Assembly: GCA_016748015.1 (NCBI GenBank)
Contig: JAAOMT010000369.1
Location: 180,109 to 244,108, forward strand
Length of the DNA: 64,000 nucleotides
Source: Geosiphon pyriformis
Taxonomy: Eukaryota > Glomeromycota > Glomeromycetes > Archaeosporales > Geosiphonaceae
Direction: 5' to 3'
Within the stretch, counting starts at the first letter, position 1. Every line of letters starts with the position of its first letter. Both the position numbers and the translations under genes were made by a program. This document shows, one piece after another, positions 10,641-21,050 of this stretch. The notes under the pieces were generated by a model. The model saw only the letters and a list, made by a program, of their open reading frames with translations, had not been told where the DNA came from and made no database searches.

Positions 10641-12310
10641 TGAATTTCAATAATTTCTAAATCTTATAAATAAGATAGTATTTTGATAAATATTTAACTT
10701 ATTGTATTGATTAAAATAACTAGAAAAATTTTATCTAAAATCTTTTCTGATCAGATTTTCTTTGCATATAGCAAATTTAGTGTTTTTTATAATAATAATT
10801 TTTTAATATTAAAAAACATCTTAATTCAGTCTTTTATTTTTGCTATTAGATTAGTTATTAAAAATGTTTTGAAAAAAATAAAGAGCTTTAATTGGTCTTA
10901 TAAAATATGTACAAAGCTTATAACTTAGTAAAGTAATATTATTTGAAAGCTAGCTTATAATATATCAAAATATGTAGTTGGTTTATTAAGTTTTTTGGTA
11001 ATATATATAAAAACAAGATTAATAGAATTATAATTAATTTTGTGCTTTTAAATATTTACAAAGCACAAAATAAATTGGATTAAAATAAAGTTTTTCCTCT
11101 TTTTTTTGAAGTATTTTTTATGATTTTTTTTGGTGTAAAGTTAAAAGACATAAAAATTTATGTGAATATTAAATTAATACTAAGTTTGTGACCAAGAGTG
11201 GTAAAAAAAAACATTATTTTTTGTTGCTAATGCCTTTATTAATAACACAATTTAAGTTAAGAATTGCTAAACTTTTATGCAATATATTTTGAATATTGCT
11301 AATAAGTTCTTTAATATTAATAATATTTTAATTAATAAAAAAATAATAATTGCTATTTTTATTAACCAGAGTATTAAAATTGCTTTACTAATAATCAATA
11401 ACTTGTTTATTTCAATTGCTAAAAAAAGTAAATTACATAAATACTTAAAATTTTTTTTGTTAACTAAGAGTTTTTTTAAGTCTAGTTTAGCTTAAGTTCA
11501 TGCTGGTGTCAGGTTTTTTTTTCAATATAGTATTAAAAAAAGCAATTACAAATAAGCAGTTTTTTTATTTAGTATTAGCAGTTTTACAATCTATAGTTAA
11601 CTACCAATTGCAATTTAATTTTGTCTTATTAAGTGTATAGTATAAATAAAATGTGATAATTAAAAAAGATCTTAAGATTAAGACTAATTTGCCACAAAAC
11701 ACTTCTAATAAAGTTTTGTATTATCTTTTTTTGTATAGTTTAAAGCTCTTTAAACAAATACAATCTAAAAAGAAGTTGGCTTCTTTAATTACTTTCTCTA
11801 ATGTTTTAAGCATTTTTAAATATTTGTTTAATTCTAGGTTTTTGGATTTGCAAATTTTGGAGTGGGTCTTTTTGAATTTTTTGTAGTTTTTTGTCAAGTT
11901 ATATGTTAGTTTTGTAAATAATTTTTGGCTAAGGTGGTAAAAATTTTTTTAAATAATAATTTATTCTTAATAAACAATTTTTTTAATATATTTTGTAGTT
12001 TTGATAAGTTTTTAATGTCAAATATCTTGGAAAAAACCATGTATTATAGTTTTGTTTATTTTTTAAAATGATTTGAGATTGTTTTTAATAACAAATTTTT
12101 GGACAAAAAAAGTAATGTGATAAATAAAAAATATTTTATTAATAAAAAAAATTAAATCTTAAGAGTTCTATACTTTATTGATTTGAACTGACATTAAAGT
12201 TTTTGTGTAATAAGAGTTCTTTAATAGTTAATTCTGTCAATATTAGTGAATTATATAGTTTAGACATTCTAGACTTTAAAAAATTTTCTAATATGTAGAG
12301 GTATTTATAT
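10641..12310 (+). pseudogene. LINE2 reverse transcriptase remnant
   Basis: Matches LINE1 RT from IARKILSKIFSDQIFFAYSKF-like text at 10707-10800 (LINE1: AHKIFFKILSDRIFLACSKF) through the catalytic box at about 11235, which reads FINN where LINE1 has FIDN, and on through MQYILNIANKFF at 11277. The second half (11653-11886) matches the LINE1 thumb segment. Many stops, mostly TAA. Confidence 0.75.
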
Positions 12311-13189
12311 AAAGTTTGGTCTAATTTTATTGTGGTTTATACAGATAAGTTTTTAAAATATACAGGTTTTGTTAAAGTTGCTAATAAGACAACTATTTAT
12401 TTTTCTGTTATAAATATGAGTATTAGTGTTAAGGTACATGAATTTTTGTTGTTTACAATAACCAAATTACAAACTATTGCTCTGTTTTTGAAATGTGTTT
12501 TATTTTTCTGTATGGTGGTCTTGTATCTGAATAGCCAAGTTGCTATTGATATGTGTGTGACTGAGATTTTGTTTGCTGCACCAGACTTTTATAATCAATA
12601 CTGAATAGAAAAAAACATATTGCCAATTTAATTAGAGATAAGAATTTTTTTGTTAATTAAATAAAGATTAAAAATTATTTAGAAATTTAAAACAATATTA
12701 AGATTAATGTAATAATAGGTAAGACTGCTTATTTTTTATTTTCTTTGCTAATTGAAATGTGTAAATGTTTTATAGTGGCTGAAAACACAACTATGTTTAA
12801 CAATACTTATTATTTTGTTTGCAATTTATATAGATTTATTTATTATACTTGATAGAAAACTGGTTCTGGTTATAATGTAATTTCGAATATGCTGATTAAA
12901 AAGGTAGATTGGTTAGCTATTACAAAAATTTGGCACTCTGATTTGTATATATTTTCTGAGTTTACTGGTAAAAAGTTTGCTAATCTGTATATGTACTTTA
13001 TAAAAGTAATATATAGACAGCTGTTAATAGTAGTTAAAAAAAGATTATATAACAATATCCAAATATGTTGTATTTGCTGTGTAGTAAGGTAAAGTTGTTA
13101 AATTACATCTTTACTTATGCTAAAGATGATAATATTTGAAAAAAAATTTTGGCAAAAACTTCTAAACAGGAAGTTTTTTTGGCAAGTGC
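12311..13189 (+). pseudogene. LINE2 RNase H and zinc-finger remnant, cut by element A
   Basis: The RNase H part at 12332-12604 keeps YTDKFLKYTGF, the Glu-containing TKLQTIAL and LNSQVAIDM, matching the LINE1 order. The zinc-finger part at 12889-13092 has KIWHSDLYIFSEFTGKKFAN, matching LINE1 WYSDFHLATGFTSARTAG. It continues to 13189, where GTGC (13186-13189) is the left copy of the 4-bp duplication made by element A. The right copy is GTAC at 30925-30928. Confidence 0.75.
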
Positions 13190-13930
13190 TGTTACAGATG
13201 ATTATTCAGGATCTCAAATCAAATAACAAATCCGTAACTTGGTACTTGGTTAGTATTCTGGTGTTGATATCTGAAGATTTGTTGTGGAGTTCTTTGTATA
13301 ATGAACAGAGATTCAATAATGATAAAGTTGGTTAGCGAGTTGTTTTCCCAATTTCTGTCTTCAGTGTAGTGGCCAGTTTATTCTGGCAGTCATGCCCTTC
13401 TGATAAGCTATCCATTAATATATGATTCTACCCTTATTTCTGGGTCTTTTACCAGGCTATTTGTGATATCAATTACTCAGTGCTTTAATCCTTAATCAAT
13501 TAGTATACAACAATAAAATCAAAGAAAGAAAAATAAAAGAAATAAAGAAATGAGCTAAGACAACATGCAAGTTAGTACTTTATCAATAGCCATAATCAAG
13601 AGCTATTGTTTCAATGTGGTTAAGTGTCAAGAACTATCAACATGAAGTGTTGATAGTAGAGAACAGATTGAAATAGTTAATAATTATTTATTTGTGATGT
13701 GGAAAGTTGCTTAGATTAAGTCTAAACAGAGAGATCTGTTTTTTCTACTTCTAATGCTATCACTATATATACATAATTTTGGGTTCTATAAGATCGCTTA
13801 CATTCTTGAGTGATGTGCTATAATTTCTCAAGCAATACTTACATTGCTAAGCAATATGCTTATGTGCTAACTATTACTCTCTTATTGGTTTACTATTTTC
13901 TATATCTGTTTTCTTTTTTTATGAGTAATA
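13190..13930 (-). repeat. Element A 3' LTR
   Basis: Starts TGTTACAG and ends GAGTAATA (TAACA with one transition). On the minus strand the order is U3 dyad repeats (about 13780-13875, with AAGCAATACTTACATTGCTAA-like units), then a TATATATAG box at 13764-13772. It pairs with 30185-30924. Confidence 0.9.
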
Positions 13931-13946
13931 TTATCTTCTCCTTTTT
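13931..13946 (-). other. Element A polypurine tract
   Basis: Minus-strand AAAAAGGAGAAGATAA lies immediately before the 3' LTR, the normal site of the plus-strand primer. Elements B (AAGAAGAAGATTA), C (AAAAGGAAGAGATAA) and D (GGAGAGGATGA) have comparable tracts at the same place. Confidence 0.75.
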
Positions 13947-14603
13947 AATATTGAGCTCTGTCAAAATCTTTATTTTAAATTAATTCTAATATTTCTTTTT
14001 CAAGTATTGTTTGTTTGACTCTGTTTTTTACATCTTCTACTTGTGTATTGTTCATTCTTCCCTATTGGTTAATGGTTATGGTTTCCATGTCAGAGTGTAA
14101 CAGTATTTCTGGATAGTTTCGAAATATGTTGTGTAGTTAGTACATTATTCTAATATGTAGTGTTGAATTCATTTTTTTTCCAATAAATTCTTCAATTTGT
14201 TGTATTATGTCTTGATTAAATATTTTCTTGGATTTGTTGATATACAACTCCTGAATATTCAACTTTTGACCTAACTGGTAGTAGTAATATAATATTGGAA
14301 GTTGTTCTGTTCATTGCTTCCAATTTTCTTTTGTAAGCTCTTTTGTTGGTGCCATAATAGGTATTTTCTCAAAAGTGTTCTTTACTTTTTCTATTAAGTT
14401 ATCTGTCCAGTTTTTATCATTCTTTGGTAGCTGCTGATATGGTGTATTTTTTGTCTTTCTTTGGGTGTTTTGATAGCAAATTATTTGGTTGTTAATAACA
14501 ATTTCCATGTCTAACTGTTGTTGACTTAAGGCCTGGAACAATTGTTGAGCTATAGTGTGAATATGATTTGGTATTTCTATTTTCTTAGTTGCTTTTGTTA
14601 TGT
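13947..14603 (-). pseudogene. Element A accessory ORF X (downstream of integrase), split by element B
   Basis: Coding remnant between integrase and the 3' LTR. Open at 14311-14694, although its first residues there belong to the B LTR; it continues past an in-frame TAG at about 14310 with EQLPILYYYYQLGQKLNIQE. The same protein occurs in C (52666-53345), and B (15558-16180) has a diverged version sharing IMAP/IAP, PI.YYY..G..LN..EL and (L)hNiF blocks. It lacks a signal peptide or membrane segment, so it is unlike an envelope. No domain is recognised. Element B inserted within it, and its N-terminal side resumes at about 24532. Confidence 0.65.
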
Positions 14604-15577
14604 TGTTACCAGAGGTTTTTAGTCTCTTTTCTTGAATGTTGTAAATGTCTGTTGGTTGTAAATTCACGTTTTCTAAAAGTAGTTGAACCTCCAATAACTG
14701 AATTTATCTTCAAATTATCTTCTATAATTTGAACTACTGAGCTTATGAGTGGAATGGCTAATTTCATGCCAGTTACTTTGTATAGTTACATTGTAGTAAA
14801 TGTCAACTCTTTCCCAGGAATTGCTCATCTGGAAGCTCACTAAAAAATGTGTAGTTACTTTGCTGTGAAAGTCAACTCTTCTACCAAAATCTTGTCTGTA
14901 GGCTACCCTAATGATTCTAATAAAAAAATAAAAGAAAAATAAAAGAAATGTAAAAGAAATAGAATTCTGTCAAGGAAAACGTTTTCTATCCAGGCCTGGA
15001 GTCACTAACAGTTTACTGAAATTGGTAGCTAATCAATTTCAAAACATTAGTTGAGTTTTTGGAGATTTTCCAAGTGCAATATTTAAAAAAATTGGTTTTT
15101 CGAATTATTTGATATTTTATTTTTTTTTGTGTGTGTAGGAATGATTCTAAGTGATAAATCTAAAGTAAGATACATTTTCTTGAAGAGAAAAGCTTTTCTT
15201 TTATACAACTTGTTGTAGTACTAGTCTATGAACTTGCACTTTTTCTCTTTGCTCAAATTTTGGCAAACTAAAGATACATTTTGATGAATTACAAGTTATT
15301 TCACTGAACTATTGATTAATTTGGGTAAACTATTCATAATTTCGGCGAATTTTTGTAAATTTCGGCGAATTTTAGAATGTTATAAAGTTCAGAGTATTGT
15401 GTAATTTGATCATTCTACTTTCTGTTATACTAATTAAATTATTTTAATTGAATTGTGATATGTAATAATTGATTAAATAATAAATGATAATTTGAAATGA
15501 TATTAATATACTAATTAATTATAGAAATTATAAGGGTAATTTCATGCTAATTAATAGCTAAAATTCTACTGGTAACA
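14604..15577 (-). repeat. Element B 3' LTR
   Basis: TGTTACCAGAGG to ACTGGTAACA, about 974 bp. U3 holds repeated TTTCGGCGAATT-like units at about 15260-15375. On the minus strand these lie upstream of a TATAAAAG box (about 15195-15206). It retains more CG dinucleotides than the right copy, where several CGGCGA units read CAGCGA. Confidence 0.93.
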
Positions 15578-16180
15578 TAATCTTCTTCTTAAGACTAAGC
15601 TCTGTCAAAGTCCAAGCACTATCTGTAATATTGAGATAGTAATCCAAAATAATTGAAGTAATCTGGTCTGAAAATTGTTGAAATTTCAGTTCTGTGAGTT
15701 TGTCAATGTATTGGACTTTCATTGGTTGCAGTATTGGATTTTGTAGAACATTTTCACAAGTATTAAACAAATTATAAAGTCTAAAAGCTGCTCTAAGTTT
15801 GTAACAAGTGTTTGTTGGTCCAGCTGCTGTTTTAAATTCATTGTAGATTTGTTTTTGTATAGCTTCAAAAGTGAGATTTGTTGCTTCAAGTTCCAGTTTT
15901 CGTTCATTAAGTGTCTTTCCAATGTGAAAATATTTATAGATAGGGATGTGTTCATTGTTCTGTTCATTGAGAAGTAGTAAAAGTTTTTGTTGCATTGTAG
16001 CATTTGGTGGAATGTCCATAGGGGCAATTAAAAGATTTTCTTCTAGTGCTTGCTTCAAAAGTTTTGGTAACTTATTTTCAGAGTGGCTTCTTGTTTTTCT
16101 TCTATAGAGATGATAGTTTTGTGAATGGTTTGCTACTGGGGCTGTGATTTCTTTCTGAATGTAATTAATTTAACTTCCAT
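15558..16180 (-). pseudogene. Element B accessory ORF X
   Basis: A 166-codon open frame (16058 to 15558) that ends just inside the 3' LTR, with coding-like text continuing upstream to about 16180. It is mostly helical in character and rich in Leu, Gln, Asn and Lys. Blocks LIAPMDIPP, PIYKYFHIGKTLNERKLELE and LRAAFRLYNLFNTCENVL line up with X of elements A and C. There is no signal peptide, membrane segment, Cys pair or catalytic motif that I recognise. Its fixed place between integrase and the polypurine tract, and its survival as a long frame, suggest a real accessory protein. A C-terminal extension of Pol is the alternative. Confidence 0.6.
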
Positions 16181-16409
16181 TAATCGTTATGGATAAGTCA
16201 GGAAGTGTTTTCAAGACTAACATTAACTTTTGGAATATTTGTTGAATATTTCGGAGAATAATCATGATAAAATTGACTAATTATAAAAAGAGAAAATAAA
16301 GAAAATTATTTTTTGGATATGAAGTTTTTATTTGTTTTTGGGTTTGGGTGTTTTTTGTAATTATTTACTATTTTTGTCTTTGTGTTTTTATTAGAGAATT
16401 ATTGTAAAA

Positions 16410-17830
16410 TTTAAGTGTTTAAGTTTGGTTGTTGTTCTATTATAATTATTGGTTCTAAATTTTGGAAAATATCTTCAGGATTAATTAAAGGGGAATGTGT
16501 ACCAATTTGTGGAATTAATGTTTCAGAATTGTTTCTGAAATGATAGTGTTTCAATCTGTCTCCATGTGCAACTTTTGCTAGTATTTTGTCATCAAGTCTT
16601 AACTTGTATGATCTATTGTCTAGAATTTCGTGAATATAAAATGGTCCATCCTATTTGTTTTCAAATTTCCCACTCTATTGTTTTTCAGCCTTAGTTCTGT
16701 GTAAGAGAACTTTATTTTCAACTTTAAATTCGTTGGTAATAGGTGTTAATTTGTTGTCATGTTTTTCTTTTTGTTGAACTTGGGAATATTCAATATAAAT
16801 TGCTGCTATTCTTCTTTTTCCTTCCAGTGTACTAAGAAGAGTGTAGGCCTTTCTTTGGAGTGTTTCTTGAAAGTTTTCTTCATTGATTGGTTGCACTGGG
16901 TATGTTTCCACTGTGAAATTAATTGGTAATATTGCTGTCTTTCCATAAGTAAAATCAAATGATGTGTGTTTTGTAGTATCTTGTTTTAGCATTCTGTATA
17001 CTAGTAACACTGATAGAATAAAGATATCCCATTCCTGCTCAAAGTCTGTTAAGACTTTGGCTAGAAATTCACACAATATTTTGTTGAAATGTTCTACAAG
17101 TTCATTTGTTTAAAGGTGATAAGGTAATGATAGAGGTCTTTTAACATTGAATCATTCACAAATTTCTTGTATTAAGTTGTTCACAAAATGTGTTCCTTAA
17201 TCAGATAAGAGTTCAATTGAACATCCATGTCTACAAATAATGTCTTCATAGATGAAATTTGCTACTGATTTTGCATCTGCTCTTTGGATGGCTCTAGCTT
17301 CAGGCCATTTGGTGAGATAATCTATTGCAACTGCAATATAACAATTTCTTTGGGTTGTGATAGGTAATGGCCCAACTAAATCAATTCCAACTCTGTCAAA
17401 AGGTTGTCCAATTTTGATTGGATTTAAAGGTTCTGTGGGGCGAGTTCCTTCTCTTTTTTGACAACTATCACAAGATTCTACATATTGTCAAATGTTTTTT
17501 TGCATGTAAGGCCAAAAATAATGTTCAAGTGTTCTTTGAATTGTTCCATCTTTTCCCAAGTGTACTGAAAACGGATCTGTGTGCATGTTGTATAAAATTG
17601 TTTCTTTTTCATTCTTTTGTACTAATCTGAGTGGTTGGTTTGGGTTTCTGTGATTTTTATAATAGATTTTGTTCTGGTGTATAAAATATTGTTTTGATTG
17701 GTGTTGTAAATGATGTTTTTTACTTGGAGACCAGTTTTCTGGTATGGTAAGGGTTTCCAAATAATTTTTAAGATTGCTGTAATTTTTGGGATCTATTCTT
17801 GTTTGGTTATTTTGTTGGTAGGTTGGTAAG
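16410..17830 (-). pseudogene. Element B integrase
   Basis: Integrase of the gypsy type. Zinc-binding HHCC region at about 17460-17610 (MHTD, then VHLGKDG, then CDSCQKREGT). Core: IDLVGPLPIT (first Asp), LLSD-stop-GTHFVN (second Asp), and TNELVEHFNK (Glu of the DDE triad). Stops fall at Gln/Arg positions, for example in SDxGTHF and in PYHL-stop-TNE. The C-terminal part (16675-17076 and on to 16410) has the usual ENKVLLHRTKAEKQ and GPFYIHEILDNRSYKLR barrel-like text, without a recognisable chromodomain. It would insert the cDNA in the nucleus if intact; here it is broken. Confidence 0.85.
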
Positions 17831-17849
17831 TTGTGGTGGAATTGTTGTT

Positions 17850-18336
17850 GGTATTAATCTTGTCTTATTTTTGAGAGGCTATCAACATTGGTATATAGTT
17901 TTCCTGGTTTGTAGTGTATAATATATCTGTAGTCTGCTAGGAAGTCATTCCATCAAAACTGTTTGGCACTTTGTTCAGTTTTCTTTTTATTGAGCTATTT
18001 GAGACCAATGTTGTCCATTATTATGTCAAATTTTTTTCCATTCTTCAGATATTGTTGAAAATGTTTAAGAGCCCAAATAACTGTGGCAGCTTCTAATTCA
18101 GTTGAGCCATATTTTAGTTCTGTTGATTTGAGTGTTCTATTAGCATAAGTGATAACTTGTTCTTGTCTATTTTCATCTACTTGTGATAAGATGACACTGA
18201 ATGCTATGTGTGAAGCATTAGTGGCTAGTTGAAATTGTTTGTTAAAGTCTGGGTAAGCAAGAACTGGGGCTGTTGTCAGCTTTGTTTTGAGGGTTTCAAA
18301 TGCTTTTTGTTGTTCTTCAGTCCATTTGTATGGCAC
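17850..18336 (-). pseudogene. Element B RNase H
   Basis: RNase H domain following RT. Open from 18336 to 17995: MPYKWTEEQQKAFETLK, then the catalytic block FQLATNASHIAFSVILSQ. Here the first Asp (normally TDAS) is Asn. Then YGSTELEAATVIWALKHFQQYL (Glu present), FDIIMDNIGLK (Asp present) and, beyond a TAG, YKPGKLYTNVDSLSK (final Asp). Loss of the first carboxylate would abolish activity. The change is a G-to-A transition on the coding strand. Confidence 0.83.
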
Positions 18337-19290
18337 ATTTTTATTGGTGAGATAATTGAGTGGTTTGGCAATTTTTGAGAATCCTTTGATGAATTTTCGA
18401 TAATAGAAGGCTAATCCTACAAATCCTTATAGCTCTGTGGTATTTTTGGAGGTTTGGAAGTTTTTAACAGTACTGATTGTTTCAGAGTTTGGTTTGACTC
18501 CATTTTTGCTAACAATGTGTCCAAGAAAGATTAAGCTTGTTTTTTCAAAGTAACATTTCTTAATATTCAACTTCAATCTTACTTTCCGTAATTGTTGAAA
18601 AACTTCTTGCAGGTAAATAAGATGGGCTTCAAAGCTTGGTAAGTACACATCAGTGTTATCAAGATAAACAACTACTGATTGCCATAAGAGTCCTTCATAT
18701 ACAATATCCATGAGTCATTGAAATGTTGCTGGTGCATTGCAGAGTCCAAAAGGCATAACATTGAACTCATAGTTTCCTTCTTGGGTGGTAAATGCTGTTT
18801 TGGGTCGGTCTTTTGGGTCCATTTTGACTTGCCAGTATCCACTTTCCAAGTCTAAAGTTGAGAAGAACTTGGCTTTTCCTAGAGCATCTAGCATGTTATC
18901 AATTCTTGGAATAGGGTAAACATCTCCAATTGTCACACTGTTCAATTGGTGATAGTCAACACAAAATCTGATTTTTTCATTTTTTTTTTGACAAGAACTA
19001 CTGGTGAAGCCCAAGGACTTCTTGATGGTTGAATCAATCTGTTATTGAATATTCTCTGGACTTCTTCTCTGATGAATTGGTGGCTAGCAGGTGGCACTCT
19101 GTAAGCTTGCTGATATTTTGGTGGAGCATCTCCTGTATGGATCTGATGTTAAACAATATCCATTTTTCCCAGGTTATTGTTGTCTTTTGCAAATATATCT
19201 GCAAATTCAGCTATCAATTGTTTTAATTGTCTTTGTTGTTAAGGTTCTAAGGGACCCATGTTGATTTGAGTAAGTTTTTCTTCCAAAAAA
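18337..19290 (-). pseudogene. Element B reverse transcriptase
   Basis: Ty3/gypsy RT read from about 19290 down. [17 protein letters not shown], then [36 protein letters not shown] (motif A Asp), [26 protein letters not shown]-like text, a TGA in place of the following Arg at 18712-18714, and the catalytic box VVVYLDNTDVY (second Asp changed to Asn). After it come LKLNIKKCYFEKTSLIFLGH and the region leading to RNase H, with one TAA. Identity as gypsy RT is clear; the copy is inactive. Confidence 0.88.
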
Positions 19291-20100
19291 TGGTAGTTTT
19301 CAGTGGTGGGAATGATATTTGGATTTAGGAATAGAGTGTGCCTTACAATTTCAATGAAATTAGAGACAATTTGAGAGTTTTCATTTTGAAAAATATTGCT
19401 GTGTATGATTCCAATTTCTACTTTGTTTAATAAGACAATAGAGTAATTATTGGGGTTGTAAAATGTAACTCAAAATTTTTTTATTCCTTTGGGAATATAA
19501 ACGTTTGGAATTGAGATTTTATGCTTTAAACAGATTTGTTCATTGGATTCAAAGATTTGTTGGGTAGTAGTGGGTTTTGAGCAAGTGTAAATTTCGTGAT
19601 GTTCTCCAAAAGATGAAATGATAATTGGTTGGAGAAGTTAAAGAATCTGGTAAGATTTATTTTGTGTATTAAGAACTATGTTTACTGGGACTGTAAATCG
19701 TCCAGTTGAACCAAAATTTTGTATTCCTCTTTCACTTTTTCCCAATTGTTCTCTGTTGTTAACTGATTGTAGATCCGAAATATTGATTAAGGATAGGTAA
19801 ATTGCTTGAGCAATTTTTTTAGCATGTTCAATCTTAAATAATTTGTCTGTTTCATTCTGCAACATGATGGTAATGTCTCCAGTGTATCTTGCATCTATAA
19901 CTCCTCCTCTAATATTGATTTTTTTGCTTGCCAATAATGATCTGGAAGCAATTTGAACTATTGCTTCTGGTGGTATTTTAAGAGCAATTTTGAGATTGAT
20001 TTTTGTCAAGAACTTTGGTTGAAGAACCAAAGTATCTTTTTCTGAATATCTTAGATCATATTCAGCATCAATTTCGTGTGCTTTTTCTGGTCTGATTCCT
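19291..20100 (-). pseudogene. Element B dUTPase-like domain and linker to RT
   Basis: A dUTPase-fold segment lies between the cysteine-rich region and RT. From 20030: IASRSLLASKKINIRGGVID (dUTPase motifs 1 and 2), ARYTGDITIMLQNE following the catalytic Asp in GVIDARY, AKKIAQAIYLSL (the GxxIAQ-like strand), and RGIQNFGSTGR (C-terminal P-loop-like motif). The catalytic Asp and Tyr of IDxxY are kept. The gene would hydrolyse dUTP during reverse transcription. The remaining part to 19291 is a beta-rich linker (NPNNYSIVLLNKVEIGII) with a TAG or two, then ITQINMGPLEP leading into RT. Elements A and C have the same domain; D has none. Confidence 0.75.
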
Positions 20101-21050
20101 TGGTCATAATTGTCGAAATATTTAAGTTATAGAGATAGTTGCTTTTCAAGAAGATAGATAGGGATGGTTGGTAGTTCTTCTGCTAGTTCAGATACTCCAA
20201 ATTCGATCTCATTTTCATCATTCTTATCTGGCAAAGGAATGCTAAGAGCATAACATTCTAAACACCATTGGTCATCACAAGGCATAACACATTCTTCACA
20301 CAATTGAATGTTCATTTGCTCTAATTATTGAATTTGAGCTTCTTTGGTTGGGTATGTATGACTTGCAATTTGGTGGTAGGTTTCTATTTCATCTTCATAA
20401 TCAAATCCGACTAATTCTATGGTATACTCAATGTATTCAGCTTCTTTCATTTGGCAGATATCTTCTTGAGTGGCTTCATTGATCAATGCCATTGCTAAGT
20501 CAAAAATCATTTCAGCATCATAAGGGTAGTGGTAAAGTTTATTGAGAGTACTGTTGTATGCTGCATTAAATAGTGTTCCTCTTCTGACTTTTTCCAAAAT
20601 TGATAGAGCATATTGACAGGTTTGATTACATACTTCTCTTTTTATTGCAACATCAATCCAGTTGCATTCTTCTGATAACATATCTCCACATGTAAGGCAA
20701 GGTGTGTTGTCCTATTTTCCACTTCTTTTTGGAGATCCAAATCGTTTTCTATGGTATGCTTTACAAAAGTAACAGATGCAAGTTTCATATTTCTCTTCTA
20801 AAGTAATATATGCTCCCATTGATGAAAGTTTTTTGTTGCAATCTTTGCATTTGAGTGGAATATAGGGTGGTTGTTTCTGTGGTTCTGGTGTAGAATATCT
20901 AATTTTCTTCCATCTTTTTGATTCTTCAAAAATCTCTTGTTCTGTTTCTTCAGCCCAATTGGATGTTGATCCAAAAGCCATGTAGGTTTCAGTAAGTGGC
21001 ATTTCTTTCTTCTCTTCAAATTCAAATACTAGGGCTTTTTTTGATCATTT
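20101..21050 (-). pseudogene. Element B cysteine-rich region between protease and dUTPase
   Basis: A long segment with two Cys clusters, unlike a gag knuckle. Cluster 1 (about 20660-20870): CKDCNKKLSSMGAY, CICYFCKAYHRKRFG, CLTCGD. Cluster 2 (about 20240-20310): LCEECVMPCDDQWCLECYAL. Between them lies an acidic helical stretch (20325-20681) with DVAIKREVCNQTCQYALS. Short open frames 20712-21002, 20325-20681 and 20127-20315 are separated by single stops. Both clusters recur in element C and cluster 2 in A, so they are selected zinc-binding candidates. I do not recognise a named family. Confidence 0.65.

Larger units (their letters stand above)
7041..13189 (+). mobile_element. LINE2, first segment (AT-drifted LINE relative)
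   Basis: A heavily decayed relative of LINE1 that can be followed block by block: ORF1, EN, RT, RNase H and zinc finger. It breaks off at 13189, inside the zinc-finger region, where element A inserted. The sequence resumes at 30925. Against LINE1, most differences are C-to-T and G-to-A, leaving runs of TAA/TTA. Upstream of 7350 it holds 5' ORF1 sequence (for example FDYAFAELETQFS at about 7090-7130) whose LINE1 counterpart lies outside the window. The 5' boundary is approximate. Confidence 0.85.

Noticed and set aside
13947-16180. Accessory ORF X as a retroviral-type envelope
   Set aside because: No signal peptide, no hydrophobic membrane anchor and no Cys pattern in any of the four versions.
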